Positions 36,271 to 48,323 of a stretch of 64,000 nt of DNA are shown here, piece after piece; position 1 is the stretch's first letter; the number at the start of each line of letters is the position of its first letter. The notes below the pieces were generated by a model. That model was given only the letters and a program-made list of their open reading frames with translations, was not told the DNA's origin and did not search any database. The position numbers were made by a program, and so were the translations under genes. The DNA is taken from contig JALDNG010000088.1 of the NCBI GenBank assembly GCA_024349245.1, forward strand, positions 1,390,001 to 1,454,000, written 5' to 3'. This DNA comes from Neodontobutis hainanensis. Taxonomy: Eukaryota > Chordata > Actinopteri > Gobiiformes > Odontobutidae.

Positions 36271-36658
36271 CAGTTGTGGTCATAGGTTTATGTACCCTGG
36301 CAGAATGTGTGATTGTTTGGCCATTTTTCAGAGAATATGAATAATAACTTTTTTTTCCCACTCATTGTTAGTGGTTGGGTGAAGCCATTGTCAAACATGT
36401 GTGTGTGTGTGTATAAAAGGTCAGTGAGTTTCTGGGCTCCTGTCAGACCCTTGCATCTCTCATCCAGTGATGTTTCACTCTGATACACAGTGTCGGGGTC
36501 ATTTGGGTAGTTTCTGTTGTCATTAAGAGTGTAAACTCAGTTGTTTAACAATAACTTCACCCAACCACTGAGTGAAAAAAGTTTTTGTATTATTCATATC
36601 TGAAAAAGATGCCCAAAAATTTAATTTCTGCCAGGGTATGTACTTATGAGCACAACTG
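36271..36658. mobile_element. Tc1/mariner-type MITE, 388 bp
   Basis: TA flanks both ends (36269-36270 and 36659-36660). The left end CAGTTGTGGTCATAGG and the right end (reverse complement) CAGTTGTGCTCATAAG begin an imperfect inverted repeat of about 80 bp sharing TACCCTGGCAGAA and ATATGAATAATA. No coding frame is present. Confidence 0.85.
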
Positions 36659-36889
36659 TATATGCTAAAAAGCATTCTCATAAGAATCAAACAAATGTGA
36701 CAAAGTTTGCACGGCCGAGTGGCACAGCAAAGTTTCAAGTCATTTGACTGGCACCTGCCCTCATCAACTCAGTGAGGGTCTTATTGTGAAAACACACACG
36801 TCGCTCATCCTCTGCTCAGGAGGCTCTACTGGCCTTACCAATGTCTCCGTCAGATCCTACAGTCACTATTAGATTAACAGCACATCAAC

Positions 36890-37165
36890 ATTCATGCCTT
36901 TAAAGAGGGGTACCACTGATCCTTTGGTAGCCTCGTCTGTGGATGTTCTGTCATCTTGAAGAAAAAGCTTAAAGCTAAAGCATCTGGACTCAGACGTTTC
37001 ATCTCTAATTCCAAGAGACTATCAATTCTCAAGATCAACTGGTCCATCAGGTTTGGTTTCAGCTCAAACCCCTCCCTCTAGAGATACAAGCTCAGCTCTC
37101 TTACCAGTTTATCTCCTTGAAAACAGAGTCCAGTTGCCTTTGCTTTAATCCTTTCTTTGGCGGCC
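36890..37165 (+). repeat. Unclassified dispersed repeat, copy 2
   Basis: It matches the 4320-4600 region in the same orientation (CCCTCCCTCTAGAGA, CTCTCTTACCAGTT, GCCTTTGCTTTAA). Confidence 0.5.
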
Positions 37166-37650
37166 CTTTAATGAGTAAATGAGCAACCAATCACAGGGAT
37201 CCATGCCACAGAAACCAATGTCCCTGGCCCTCAGGTGGACAAAGTTTGCTTTGAACTCTTTAATGTTATATGCAGCAAACTTTAGTAAGGTGAATTTGTG
37301 GAAAGATGGACACAGCCAGTCTGAACATTTGTCTGTTAAAGGCTTTGACTCTGGAGCACTGACTGATGTTTGTGGTTCTTTTATTCAGAGTGCAAAGCAC
37401 TCAAAGATGAAGCTTCTGTTTTCTGAGTAGCTTCTCATTGGTTTACTGGACAGGGGGCTCCGTTTGGACTGAGGCTGAATTTACAGCTCTTCAGCCAGTG
37501 CAATGGTTTCAAAAAGGATATGGAGCAAATCTGTTGTCATCGCAAATGTCTTCATATGGCCGACAAAGATATCAGATTTACAATTCAACCAAATTGAAAA
37601 AAAAAAAGTCAAAATTTTGTTTTTATTAAATTCACCATGCAAGTAGAAAT

Positions 37651-37711
37651 TCAAATATTGTAGCTAATGCATTTATCTCTGTGCAGTTAATGCACAGAGA
37701 TACAATATTTG
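37651..37711. repeat. Two-part inverted repeat (possible cruciform)
   Basis: The inner stem TATCTCTGTGCA (37674-37685) pairs with 37691-37702 around the loop GTTAA. The outer arms CAAATATTGTA and TACAATATTTG pair further out, giving an interrupted hairpin of about 60 nt. Confidence 0.6.
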
Positions 37712-39249
37712 CCTCACATTGTGCAGCCCGGGTTTCAAGTAACAAAGTCACAGCCAAAAGGAAAGAATCAAATGACGCTGGTGGATAAACGCAGAAATAT
37801 AGTCATGTTACAATCAGTCAAATAAAGAAAGCAACACAGAGTATTTTGTTTTGGTCTGTGGTCTGAATAGGACTCTAAAAAGACTCTTTAGTCTTCTGGG
37901 GTGATGCTAATCAGCTTTCAGGCCATGACAGAGCTTTTTATTGGCATCAAAAGAAATCAGATAACATGTCTACAACACAGGACCATTTTAATTATGGTTG
38001 TACATAATCAGAAGAGTGTAAGGTCTGTACTGCACTGTTCTGAGAAAGGTGAGAACAGGAGGTAAGAGTAAAGCCATAAATACTGGGGTTTTTGGAAAAC
38101 ACTTAATGAGATCAAAATGCTTAAATATCCTTGAGATCCTTGTAATTAGACTAAAAAGCACTTATTCAGCATGTGTTTGGGAACCCCCTAACACAGAGCA
38201 GCACACACACATACATGATTTCCTTGGATGTCTTTTTGTAGAATAAGAATAAAAAAAAGAATATATGTTATAATTATAAAGGTTATTGCCAATACTTGGA
38301 GATCTACTTCATTGACACTACATAAGGGTTTAAGGCATTTTCTTTGACAGTAAAGACTTATTTTCATTAAATATTTATATGTCCTTAGAAATATGTATTT
38401 TTTAGCTCTTGTGGAGCTCAGCACTGCACTTCAGACATAAACCTGTGAATTGTAGGAAGTAAAAAGAATGGATGAAGAAAAGCAAAAAGGTCAAGACCCT
38501 AAAAACTGTAGTTGAATAGTTTACGTGATAAATGGGAAGTGACTGGGGCTATGATAAAGCAAAAGACAGAATGTCAATATTGTTTATCACAGTACAAGCC
38601 ATTGTGATGACAAAAAAATAAATTAAAGGGACCTCGAAAACGAGGACTAGAAAATGTTGACTTGTTAACTACTACCTCAAAATGTCATTTTTTAATGATT
38701 ATATGTTCACATCACAACAAAGTGGCACGGACCAAATAGTTTTTTTATTGGACCATTTCAGTCTGAACGTCAGCTTAACTCTTGAAATGAGTCACGAGTG
38801 GTTCCCGCTAACTAACCAACACAGCACAGTCACTGGGCTAAAGGTAACCCAGTCCACACTTCTAGTCTATATGTGTTAAAAGGTTGATATTTGTGTACTT
38901 AATCCGTTGTTTTTGGCTGAAGGATGTATGTGGACCATCTAGACATAGGGTTAAAGGTAGTTTCAGAAGAGGCATGTCTCTAGACAGCAAATGTGGGCTG
39001 ATATTAATAAATATAATCAGATCTGATCCAGGCCACTTCTAAGTACACAACCTAAGTGTTGTGTAGAAACCATGTTTCTCAACATTTTGACACAGGATCT
39101 CATTGGGGGTGTACTGGATTCCTCTTAAAGTCCCCCAATGAGTGTGCCGCTGACACATGGTAACTAATGTCACATAATGGGCTGCTCTTTCCAATCAGGC
39201 TCGACTGAAGCTGAAACCTCTGACAGTGACCTTCTGTCTGTGTGGTGCA
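37712..39249. other. Intergenic and nrbf2 3' flank
   Basis: No exon is recognised. On the minus strand an AATAAA (38749-38744) about 500 bp beyond the nrbf2 stop is a candidate poly(A) signal for nrbf2. Confidence 0.35.
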
Positions 39250-39933
39250 TCACAGTTTGTCCCGGTTGAGCAGATCCTGCAGTTCGTTCTTGATGTCCTC
39301 TGGGAGCTCCAGAGGCGGCAGGTCATCCAGACAAAGATCTTCCTGAGCAGGCATTTCCAGTGGTGGCAGCTGAGGAATGGCTATCTCCTTTCCATTCCCT
39401 GTGCTCCTACCCTCCTGCCCAGCTCCCGTGCTCACGGCACCACCCGTCTGTGGGAGAAACCAGAGCTCCGAGCGCTCCACAAAGTCTGCTGCTTCAGAGT
39501 GCAGACGGGCATTTTCAACGCAGAGTCTCTCGTTCTCGTTGGAGAGGCGCTGATTTTCGTCCATCAGATGCTCCACCAGGCGGCGCAGGTCCTCAATGGT
39601 GGTCTGCTGTTCCTCCAATCGAGTCTTATCATCTTTGGTTGTCTTGGATCCAGAGCATGGACGAGGCATGGAAGAGAAGCCTCCACCCTGCCGGCTTTGG
39701 AGCTGGTACAGTAAGGTGTCGTATTCCCTGTCCCTGGAGCCCTCACAGACCAGGGCCCCAGGGCTCTGCAGGGGACCTGTGGCCTGGCTCTGGGTGAGGG
39801 GTGCAGTGTTGCCAGACACCTGCCCAGGACGGGCCTTTGTTGCCTCCCGCCGAGTCTCTCTATTCCAGCGCTCCTGGATGAATCTCTGCTGTTTGATGTG
39901 ACTGTCCCTCTGGAGTGCCATGGAAAGACGAGC
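39250..39933 (-). CDS. nrbf2: nrbf2 coding exon 4 and stop
   Basis: It encodes residues 53-279 (ARLSMALQRDSHIKQQ to NRDKL, TGA at 39252-39250): the end of the MIT region, the linker, the coiled coil, ADFVERSELW and the acidic tail. The acceptor (minus) is GTGGCACAG. Confidence 0.94.
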   Translation of the reverse strand, partial: ARLSMALQRDSHIKQQRFIQERWNRETRREATKARPGQVSGNTAPLTQSQATGPLQSPGALVCEGSRDREYDTLLYQLQSRQGGGFSSMPRPCSGSKTTKDDKTRLEEQQTTIEDLRRLVEHLMDENQRLSNENERLCVENARLHSEAADFVERSELWFLPQTGGAVSTGAGQEGRSTGNGKEIAIPQLPPLEMPAQEDLCLDDLPPLELPEDIKNELQDLLNRDKL

Positions 39934-42900
39934 CTGTGCCACACACATCACATGACATTGGGATACCAGAGCCTATTTACATGGAGCGGTTCAGTTCAGC
40001 ACAGCCTCTGAATCCACCATGGGGTTTAAGATGTTTTTTTTTAGTCCCACAGAGGGGTGGCCAAAGGAATGGCTGGTGTCTTGTTGACAATGAACATGGA
40101 ACTAAAAGGTGCCTTACTGAAATGAACCGTACCGTAACTGGAACCAAGACATTCTGTATAGGGCTTAGGAGCAGAAATGGATTCTTCAAAACTGGGGCAA
40201 AACATGTTCCTTAAACCTAAAACTACGTAACTAAAAAGTATTAAAACATTTGCAAACATTTAAGACCTCATAGGTTTAACTATGCAATGTTTATTTAATC
40301 ACATTCAGTTACATTTGTGCTTCACTTAACAGTTTGTCACTTAACAGGGCATGTCCAAAGATAAGATTTCACTCATTTATGTCCAATAGAGAAATAAAAA
40401 TATCCTTCAATATTCAAAAGACATTTTTTTAAATGAGTTGTTTTTCATTGGCGTATACATTTCTTATTAGGTTTCACAGTTGTGTCCCTTCATTTTGTCA
40501 ACACCGGCAGACATTTGTTATAAAGTAATAAAATCTGAAAATATTATGGGCAGCAAGAAATCTGAAGAACCAGCTTTTCCTTAGTTTAGTGAAGTCAGAC
40601 ATGACTAGTTACATTTTACTGTTTTATAGTCATTTGAATGTATTGTTGAAATGACTGTGTCGCAACCACAGTAAGTGACCACTGTCTTCAAATGTTTGAG
40701 AAAATGGTAAAAAAATTTGAGTTATCATTTTATTCTTTTAAAAAGAGCTCATGTTAACATTTTGCCATCTTAAAACAAAAGGCTACTATATTTAACCTCT
40801 AGGAGTTTTGTGAACAAATAACCTTATACATCAACTCCGTTAGATGTCAACTGATGGAGTTGCCAGTGTCTCACAGAGCTGACTTTCAAAAGTATTTTAA
40901 GGGGGTCTATTCAGGTCACAGCCCGAGTAAAAAGGAAAGAAAGAGTTTAAAAAACAATAGATAGATGTAGCCGTGAGCCGTGATTAACCGTGAGCTGGAC
41001 GAAAACCAATTAAAATACCTTTGAAGTCCGTTGAAACGTTAAATGAATCACCATACATAATTTGTTGCAACAGAGGCCACTCCGTTTACTTCAAACTCAC
41101 TTTCAAAAAGTTGTGTCAAAAAGTTTTTTAGTAAGCCGATGAGTGCATATGTTGATATATGGAAAAGCTCATCCTGTTCAGGGCTTGAGACTTAACACCA
41201 GGGACGAAACACACACCTCACGCTCGAGTAAGTTCAGGAGGTGGATGTGCTCAATACCAGCACAATTATAATCTTTGCTCAATAGAATTAAATCCACTTT
41301 AGCAAAAGGCGTTGACTTGCTCACTGACTGATTCTCTCTCCTGCTGCACAGACCTATCCGGGGCAGACATAACGAGCAGGACTTGCAGACTTGAGTGCGC
41401 AACAAAAACAAGTCTGTGCCTGAGCCAAAACGGACAAAAAGTACTGTAAATGTCCCGTTACCAGTAAATAGAGTGCATGTAAATAGCGCCTTTTTGCACC
41501 CTTGTCGGGCACCCAAAGCGTTTTACATTGTTCACCCCAATCACACATATTCATATCTGCCATACAAACGGCGAATCACATCCTTATCCGACCACCACCC
41601 TCACATACATTCATACATTCAATGAATAAAAGAAATAAATTAAATTATTATAAATTATAAATTAAGATTTTATAGACAAATATGTAGACATTAAAATATT
41701 TTTTTGAATTTGATTTAGCTTTTATTTAAAATATTTGTTGGTTTTGGTGTCTGACGATGTTGACAAAACAAAAAGCACATTTTGTTAAAAAAATAGGAAA
41801 TGTTGAAAGCTGTATCAAAGCATATCTTAAAATGGTTAACATATGGTAGACACCAATATTTGGTTTAATTAATTTGTGTTTACAGTTAAAATTAGGGTGC
41901 CATTTTGTCCCACTTTTCAAGAATCTGTGCAAAGCAAAACACATAAGAAAGAAAATGATTTTATATAAATAATAAGCTTTGCTTAAACTTAGACAAGACA
42001 CAAATAACACACATCAATCCGTGTGTGAAAATGTCTGAGCTCAGTAACTATGAACACTTTACTAATATCAAATGTTCTTTTCTGATTTAAGAAAATATTC
42101 TCCAGGGGACCCTCTCTCACCATGTATCTTTTCTGTCTACAGTGGACCTCTCGAATAAAGGCTAAAATTAGACATCTTACCTGCTCCGCCTCTGTGGTCT
42201 TCATTGCATTTGACAAAAGATCTGGGAGAGAGGCCTATATTAATATGATTCCAATATATGTGTAAAAAGTGGTTCTGATAAGCCAGTGCTTTACCTGCTG
42301 CTTTTCTATGGCACAAGATGGCTTCTTCATAATTTCCTGCAGCGAGCAATCGCTCGGCCTTTCTGCACTGCTGATGAGCCTAGGTCAAAAGTGGAGAAAA
42401 GAGGAAGTCTTTAACAAAACATACTGTAATAATAGCAATCTTTTACACATGTTAATCATCATGCTCTGATTTAAAAATTGACAAACTGTAAAATTCGGGG
42501 TGATTACAATTTCAAAACATTTATTGCAATTTACACTGCCTTTATGTAAACTCACATTTCATAAAAAAATATAGCTCATTTAGAATATGATGGCACTAAA
42601 ACACTCAGCAAAGTAGGGACAGGCCATATACACTCACCGGCCACTTTATTAAGTACACTTGTTCAATTGCTTGGTAACACAAGTTTCCAGCCATCTCTAT
42701 GGTTTACAAAGAATGGGCCAAAAAGGAGAAAATATCTAGTGAGTGACAGTTGTGTGGACAAAATAAACTCGTTAATGTCAGAGGAGAATGTGCAGACTAG
42801 TTAGAGATGATAGAAAGGCAACACTAACTCAAATCGTTACAACCAAGTGCAGAACACCACCTCTGACAAGTTAGCCAACAAGCTAGCGTTGTGTAGTACG

Positions 42901-45900
42901 TGGTCCATAGTTTTTATCAAAGTGAATGAATGAAAAATTAATCAAGTAATTTGCAAAGTTGTGTGTCGATTTTTCCGTGCTGCTGTTTTTTGCTTGCAGT
43001 AGGCTACAACAGATTGGACCAGTTGTCAAGGATACTGACAAAACAAGTGTATTTACAAAACATAATGTGTCTAAAAATAATTACAAACGCAAAAAAAAAA
43101 AAAAAAAAAAATCTTATCTTTCATGTCTTTATTGTGAACAACCAAAAACACTCATAGCGCTTGTGGTAAAAGTATGTGAACCCTTGAGTTAATGACCTCA
43201 GAAAAGCTAATTAGAGTCAGGTTTTAGCACACCTGGAGTCTCGTTTAGATAATGTTTGGAGGTGTGGACTACAGCTACTTTGACTGAAGAAAGCCCCTCA
43301 AACTTTGCTCTGCATAATAAGAATATGCTTATATGAGTCATGCCTCACCAAAAAGAGCTTTCAGTTTTACATAAAGCTGGGAAGGGTTTCAGAGTTATTT
43401 CAAAGACTTAGAAATCCACCAGTCTACAGTTAAGCAAACAATCTACAAATGGAGACGCTTTGGGACTGTTGCTACTCTACCAAGAAGTGGGCACCCAGTC
43501 AAAATGACACCAAAAGCACAACAAAGACTCATCAATGAGGTAAAGAAACAACACCAAATGACAGCCAAAGATTTGAAAGCATCAATAAAAATTGCTAACA
43601 TCTCTGTTAATGAATCTACAAAACATAAAACACTGAACAAGCAGGGTATCCACGGCAGGACACCACAAAGGAAGCCACTGCTTACTAATAAGAGCATTGC
43701 TGCACGCATGAAGTTTGCAAAAGAGCACATTGACACTCCACAGCAGCATTGGCAAAATGTTTTGTGGCCTGATGAAACTAAGATTTAACCAAAAAAACAT
43801 GTTTGTCAATACCTATGACAGATCATATTTTAAGACATTTATTCAGAAAACCATGAAAATTCAAAAGGTTCACATACTTTATCTTGCCACTGTATTTGTG
43901 TAGAATAATGCAGGCTCAGGTTGAAGTATATGATGAAAGCAACACGGACTCAGAGAGGCTTTGATCTGGACCGCAAGACATTATTTATAATTACAAGCGC
44001 ATTGTGTAAAACATTTTTTGAACCGGCACGTCTAGGACAGCTACGTCAACACGCGCAGGTCCTCAGGTTACTATGGTTACGGACAGAGCAGCGGCAAATT
44101 CAACATGTTTAGCGTAGCCTGATAATGCATTAGAACTTACTAAAATCTAAAAGTTGAGCCTTGGCAAAACATAACGAAGATTCACTGACGTTATGGGCAG
44201 AGAGGGAACGTTTATTTTAGGTTATTCATCTCCTAAGCTCTGTGTCAGAGTCAAAGCTGAACAATAGCACATTATCCTCCAGTCCAGGCTGCGTTGATAA
44301 TCAGAATGAATCCAGAACTGGACAGTTTTTATGTCGGGATTAAAAAGACTCGGAGGGAAGTGAGGACGCCTAATAATGTGGTGAGTTGTACATTTGTCTG
44401 TCAACTTCTTCATTGTGTTGTAAGTGAGGTACTTGACTCGTTTGTCGCATATTTGACCTCATTTACAAACAACGTGAGTAATTAGCTCATGCAATTTGCG
44501 TTCATTTGAACCCAACACATGTTCATTTGGGTGATTAAAAACAGAAAAGGTGTGAAAGGAGGGTTTGAAGATGAGTGACACAGGTTAAGTCTTCCTTAAG
44601 TTGTGTCAGTTTCTGTGTGAATTCTAAATGACATTACAGCATTTAGGATTAGTTACGGGGTAATTAATGTAACCCCGTGTGGGGTAACAGTAATTAAAAT
44701 GTTAGCCCACGCGGGGAAAACACAGGAAATAAATCTTTCTATTCTAAATTTTGTTTTAAGATAAACCTGCAAATTAAACAATAACAGTTAATTATTAGCA
44801 AAAACTAATGCTAAAGAAATGCTCAGTGCATTTTTCCTTGTTCCTGTTGTTTTCAGAGGAATGACAATAGAAAGAGATCAATTATGACAGGCATCTTTGT
44901 CATATTTATTTAACAAATATGTTTTGGCTTGATTTAATGATTTTGTATTTAAAATGTTCTCACACATGTATGAAGGAGTATTAGGCATTATCTGCAGGAT
45001 TCCAGTTGTTGTCAATAAACCACCAGGTCTTGAGCTATAGCTTTGGCCTTTTTTGATTTTGTAGTTTTTTCCTTTTGTCTGTGAGCTGTGTTGGTGAAAG
45101 CTAAACACTCAAACATCCTCCTCATGTAAACAAAGGATAAAATACAGAAAACAGTGGATTACCTAAATTTATCTCCATTTTGTTTAAGAGGCTGTAGGTG
45201 TGGAATAAATGAGACTTTACTTTAAAGAATTATATTCAAACACATATCCTTTTATTTAAATTTTCCGGACCCCGCACTTGAGGAAAGTTAACTAAGCGGA
45301 CCTCGGCTGATTTTAATTGAGGACCCCTGGTCTATATTGTTGCTTTTTTCGATAGTAATATCTTGAAAGTTCATATCTAGATATAGATACAATAACAATG
45401 CATTGTTCAGCCATAGTTGGGAGTGGGTTTCTTCAGTAATGGTGTGATGCGGGCCTCTTTGAAAGCTGTGGGGAATGACCCAGTGGAAAGAGATGACTTG
45501 ATGATGTGGGTCAGAGCAGGCACAACAGATCGAGAGATGGCCTGAAGAAGGTGTGTGGGGATGGGATCCAGCGGGCAGGTGGTAGGGTGGTTAGAACCAA
45601 TGACCTTGGAAACGTCTGCTTCAGTTAGGCAGGCAAGGAGCACTGACTGCTGATGGCGGTTTGTTTTCATTACAAAGAAAGATGCAAAATCATCAGCTAT
45701 TACATCTGATGAAGGTGGAGGAGCAGGCGGACAAGTGAGGGCAGAGAAGGTTTTAAAGAGAGTGCGTGCGTCAGGGAAGTTGATTAACTTAGAATGGTAG
45801 TAATCAGATATTAGTTGCAAATTGCTCCTCCAGTTTTTTTATTTTTTTATTTGTCCCACTTACTTTCCCAGACTTTTGATGCCCTTGTCCCAACATTTCT

Positions 45901-46762
45901 GAGATCTGCTGTTACAGAAAAAAACATGCTTTTACTGATTTCTTTATAGATATCTTACAATTTTATGCATAAAATTAATTTTTATAAATATCTTAATTAA
46001 TGATAAGAGCTGGTCTAAAACATAAAATTCAAGGGTTAAAAATAAGTCCCACTCTGGCCCTTGTGAATGCCATCCGGAGTGATTTATAGTAATTCCTACT
46101 AATGTCCTGTTGGGGGCAAATGTACATATTATTTAGTAATTATCCTGAATTGCCTTGTCTTTGTCACGCTCCATTCAGTTGCAAAAGTGTCACGGTAACT
46201 GAATGCGAGTAGTTTCTTCTAAAGGCCAAATAGTTCTGATACTGTTAATAAAAGGTAAAAAATAAATAAATAAAAGAGGACATGATGCAGCGGAGGATAA
46301 AGGCAGACAACCGTAAACAGGGCAGGCAGACAGATCTTTAGAACAACCACCCAATTAAAGTTCGTTTATATATATTATATTATAAATATTATATAAACAA
46401 ATATGATATTATCTGATGTGCACAGACGTCCACTTTTCTTCTATTAAATACAGTAACATTAATTTAACACAAAACACAATATCCAGAAACTGTTTCACTA
46501 TCTGTTAGATTAATTTTACACAGAAACAAATAATATAGGAATACAAATATTTATAAAAATATTTCAATGCAAAATAAACGATCCAGCCGTTTCAGCATTT
46601 GTCAAGGTGTGATAAAAGTTATTTTGTTAATATTGCAATGTCAGGTTTACACAAAATTAAGCAGGGGCGGCAGTTAGCGGATGAAGCTAACCTAAGCTAG
46701 CCTCTTATTGCAACATAAACACGGAAACTTACGAGGTTGAGCGGGCTATCCACGACTTCCAT
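39250..46762 (-). CDS. nrbf2: nrbf2, complete gene (4 coding exons, 279 aa)
   Basis: Nuclear receptor-binding factor 2 is a regulatory subunit of the autophagy class III PI3-kinase complex I, binding ATG14 and promoting complex assembly; it was first described as a nuclear-receptor interactor. Coding join (minus): 46762-46733, 42379-42295, 42221-42181, 39933-39250, 840 nt in frame. Residues 1-85 form the MIT domain (MEVVDSPLNLAHQQCRKAER, GNYEEAILCHRKAADLLSNA). Then come ALQRDSHIKQQRFIQERW and DTLLYQLQ. A leucine/glutamate coiled coil covers about residues 157-198 (EEQQTTIEDLRRL, ENQRLSNENERL), followed by the conserved ADFVERSELW. The acidic C-terminal tail contains PQLPPLEMP and DLPPLELPEDI. 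Human NRBF2 is 287 residues with the same order of motifs. The start matches the family N-terminus (MEV...PLNLAH). Confidence 0.93.
39934..41194. other. nrbf2 intron 3, part adjoining exon 4
   Basis: No exon or recognised repeat. Confidence 0.4.
41195..41460 (+). repeat. Unclassified dispersed repeat, second locus
   Basis: Same block order and orientation as 20240-20545 (GGATGTGCTCAATA, CTGCACAGACC, AACAAAAACAAGTCTGTG, GGACAAAAAGTACTGTAAAT). It lies in nrbf2 intron 3. Confidence 0.6.
42181..42221 (-). CDS. nrbf2: nrbf2 coding exon 3
   Basis: A 41-bp exon encoding (D)LLSNAMKTTEAEQ, part of the MIT domain. The minus-strand acceptor is CTCTCCCAG and the donor GTAAGA. It is separated from exon 2 by a 73-bp intron. 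Confidence 0.92.
42295..42379 (-). CDS. nrbf2: nrbf2 coding exon 2
   Basis: It encodes AHQQCRKAERLLAAGNYEEA then ILCHRKAA plus one base of Asp39, the core of the MIT helices. The minus-strand donor is GTAAAG. Confidence 0.94.
42628..42690. repeat. DNA-transposon end fragment
   Basis: It contains ACTCACCGGCCACTTTATTA, the terminus of a DNA-transposon repeat very common in fish genomes. The other end was not found. It lies in nrbf2 intron 1. Confidence 0.6.
43050..43890 (+). mobile_element. Truncated Tc1-like transposon
   Basis: The 5' arm (TATGTGAACCC, AGGTTTTAGCACACC) leads into transposase-like sequence. The 3' end has AGGTTCACATACTTTATCTTG, complementary in style to the 5' arm. A run of about 20 A near 43090 interrupts the left arm. 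The C-terminal half of the transposase is deleted. It lies in nrbf2 intron 1. Confidence 0.75.
43430..43788 (+). pseudogene. Tc1 transposase N-terminal remnant
   Basis: The frame continues from KWRRFGTVATLPRSGHPVKM (second helix-turn-helix and basic linker) through AQQRLINEVKKQ to WQNVLWPDETKI, where the first catalytic Asp sits. It then stops at 43786-43788. The second Asp and the Glu are absent. Inactive. Confidence 0.8.
43891..45404. other. nrbf2 intron 1, middle part
   Basis: No exon is seen. A short imperfect palindrome rich in GGGGT/ACCCC occurs around 44655-44700. Otherwise the sequence is unremarkable. Confidence 0.4.
45407..45830 (-). pseudogene. LINE reverse-transcriptase fragment
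   Basis: A 137-codon minus-strand frame contains DYYHSKL, ADDFASFF, PTTCPLDPIPTHLLQAI and KEARITPLLKKPTPN. These are typical of the region just before and into the reverse-transcriptase domain of fish L2/CR1-type LINEs. The start of the ORF and the RT active site are missing. It lies in nrbf2 intron 1. Confidence 0.75.
46733..46762 (-). CDS. nrbf2: nrbf2 coding exon 1
   Basis: A 30-bp exon encoding MEVVDSPLNL, phase 0, followed by a perfect GTAAGT donor (minus). Joined to AHQQ in exon 2 it reproduces the family N-terminus. G at +4 gives reasonable start context. Confidence 0.92.
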
Positions 46763-47060
46763 GGAGTCCAACCTTCGACGGATTACACTACATGTAAGGT
46801 ACCGCTGTCCTTCGCGGACTGTCATTCGCACTGCAATTCAATAAACGACTTAGCAGGAACAAGAGAAATACTGCCAGAGAAGCAAAGTCGCCTCCATAAA
46901 CAGCGATGCGTCAATGTCTACGTCATGATGTAGCCGTTGCTTTTGACCAACTGCGCTCACCTGAATGGACTACAAAGTCTGAGTGCATGGTGGGAATTGA
47001 TGTCCTGTCAGCTTGAGCAGCGACAATTGATTGGACCCGAGCACTCGAGCACACTTCACT
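46763..47060 (-). promoter_or_regulatory. nrbf2: nrbf2 5' UTR and promoter region
   Basis: Upstream of the nrbf2 start is a CpG-containing stretch (for example TTCGACGG and TTCGCGGAC). A minus-strand CCAAT box lies at 47034-47030. No TATA box is visible. The exact start site is not determinable. Confidence 0.4.
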
Positions 47061-48323
47061 GCCCGCCTTTCCTCCACCCACACCTGTATTAATTTTATTA
47101 TTTTCTAGACAAAATAGCCAAATAAAAGTGGTGAAAACTGTATAGACTTTTATCAAAAATGGAGGACACAGATAAAATCAACTTAATGAGATGGATTCAT
47201 TTTATTTCAAACTTAATGCTTTCAAAGCCAACTCAACAATTAAAAAAAAAAAAGTATAATAGTTCTACCACAAGTATGGAAGCCATTCTATTCCAATGTG
47301 TGTTGAATCCTGATTAGGTGATCACCTGAACCAAATCTTATATAATAAGGAAAAAAATTAAAAATATAATATATAATATATAATAATAAAAAAATAAAAA
47401 AACACTTATGTGGTCATCCCTATCCTCTTGCAGTAGGACCAGATGGATGGCAAAAACAGTGCTAGTAGTACCTCAAAAGTAATTGGAATCAAAATACACG
47501 ACACACACACAAAATGGGCAAACCAAAGAAAAATACACAACTGGACCACCACCACTAGGGGTCACCACTACCACCACATGGGACCTCAGCAACTGAAACA
47601 GAGATGATACAATCATAAACAAGTCACAGCACTCAAAAACAGCTCACATCACAATCAATAAACTTTATAAACATTCCCCTTTTACAGGGCAGGGGGTTCA
47701 GTCCAAATTGATCATAAAACAGTCCACTGGTGATGCCAAAGAACAAACAAACAGTAGCGAACAGCTGCCAGTAAACAAAACAGTAAGCAGCAAACAGCTA
47801 AACAAAACAGCAACAAGTCCACAAGGGAGAAGCAGTTGGCTAGCTAACTCGCCAGAGCTGCAACGGAGTGTAGGGTGGTTTTACGGGCAATGGAGTGCGT
47901 AACTATGCGCTGGTCCTTTAGCCCGTAATACGGCACTGTATCCGCCCGGGAGAACGCAGACAGCGGGGGCTTAAACAGCTACGAAATACAGACAGAATCA
48001 GGGTTGTCTTACAATATGCTGGCCAGGATATATGTATGCTGGTCACTTCCTGCACTTGGACAAGGCGGACGTCTCTTCCCTCTGCTCCTGCTGTCTGCTT
48101 ATCAGTGTGTGCTTCTCGTCTCGTCTTGTCTCTCACACTAAATCTTCTTATTTTCTGGACCCTACTGCCTGCTGGACTCACAAGAACAGAAATAGATCTA
48201 ATTACCTGGTCTCTGAGCACTATTGACACAATTTTTTCACAAAAGAAGGGTGCTCCGGGAGAACCCATTTGTGGGACCTCTGCGGTAGGCTAGGCACAGG
48301 ACGCCTGGAAGAACTGGCAAGTT
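47061..48323. other. Intergenic, no recognised gene
   Basis: AT-rich sequence with short simple repeats to about 47400. From about 47900 it becomes more GC-rich and leads without a clear border into the reading frame at 48324, possibly as its 5' leader. Confidence 0.35.

Noticed and set aside
39226..39901. Several plus-strand frames of 100-160 codons
   Set aside because: They are shadows of nrbf2 exon 4; only the minus strand carries the MIT-linker-coiled-coil-ADFVERSELW order.
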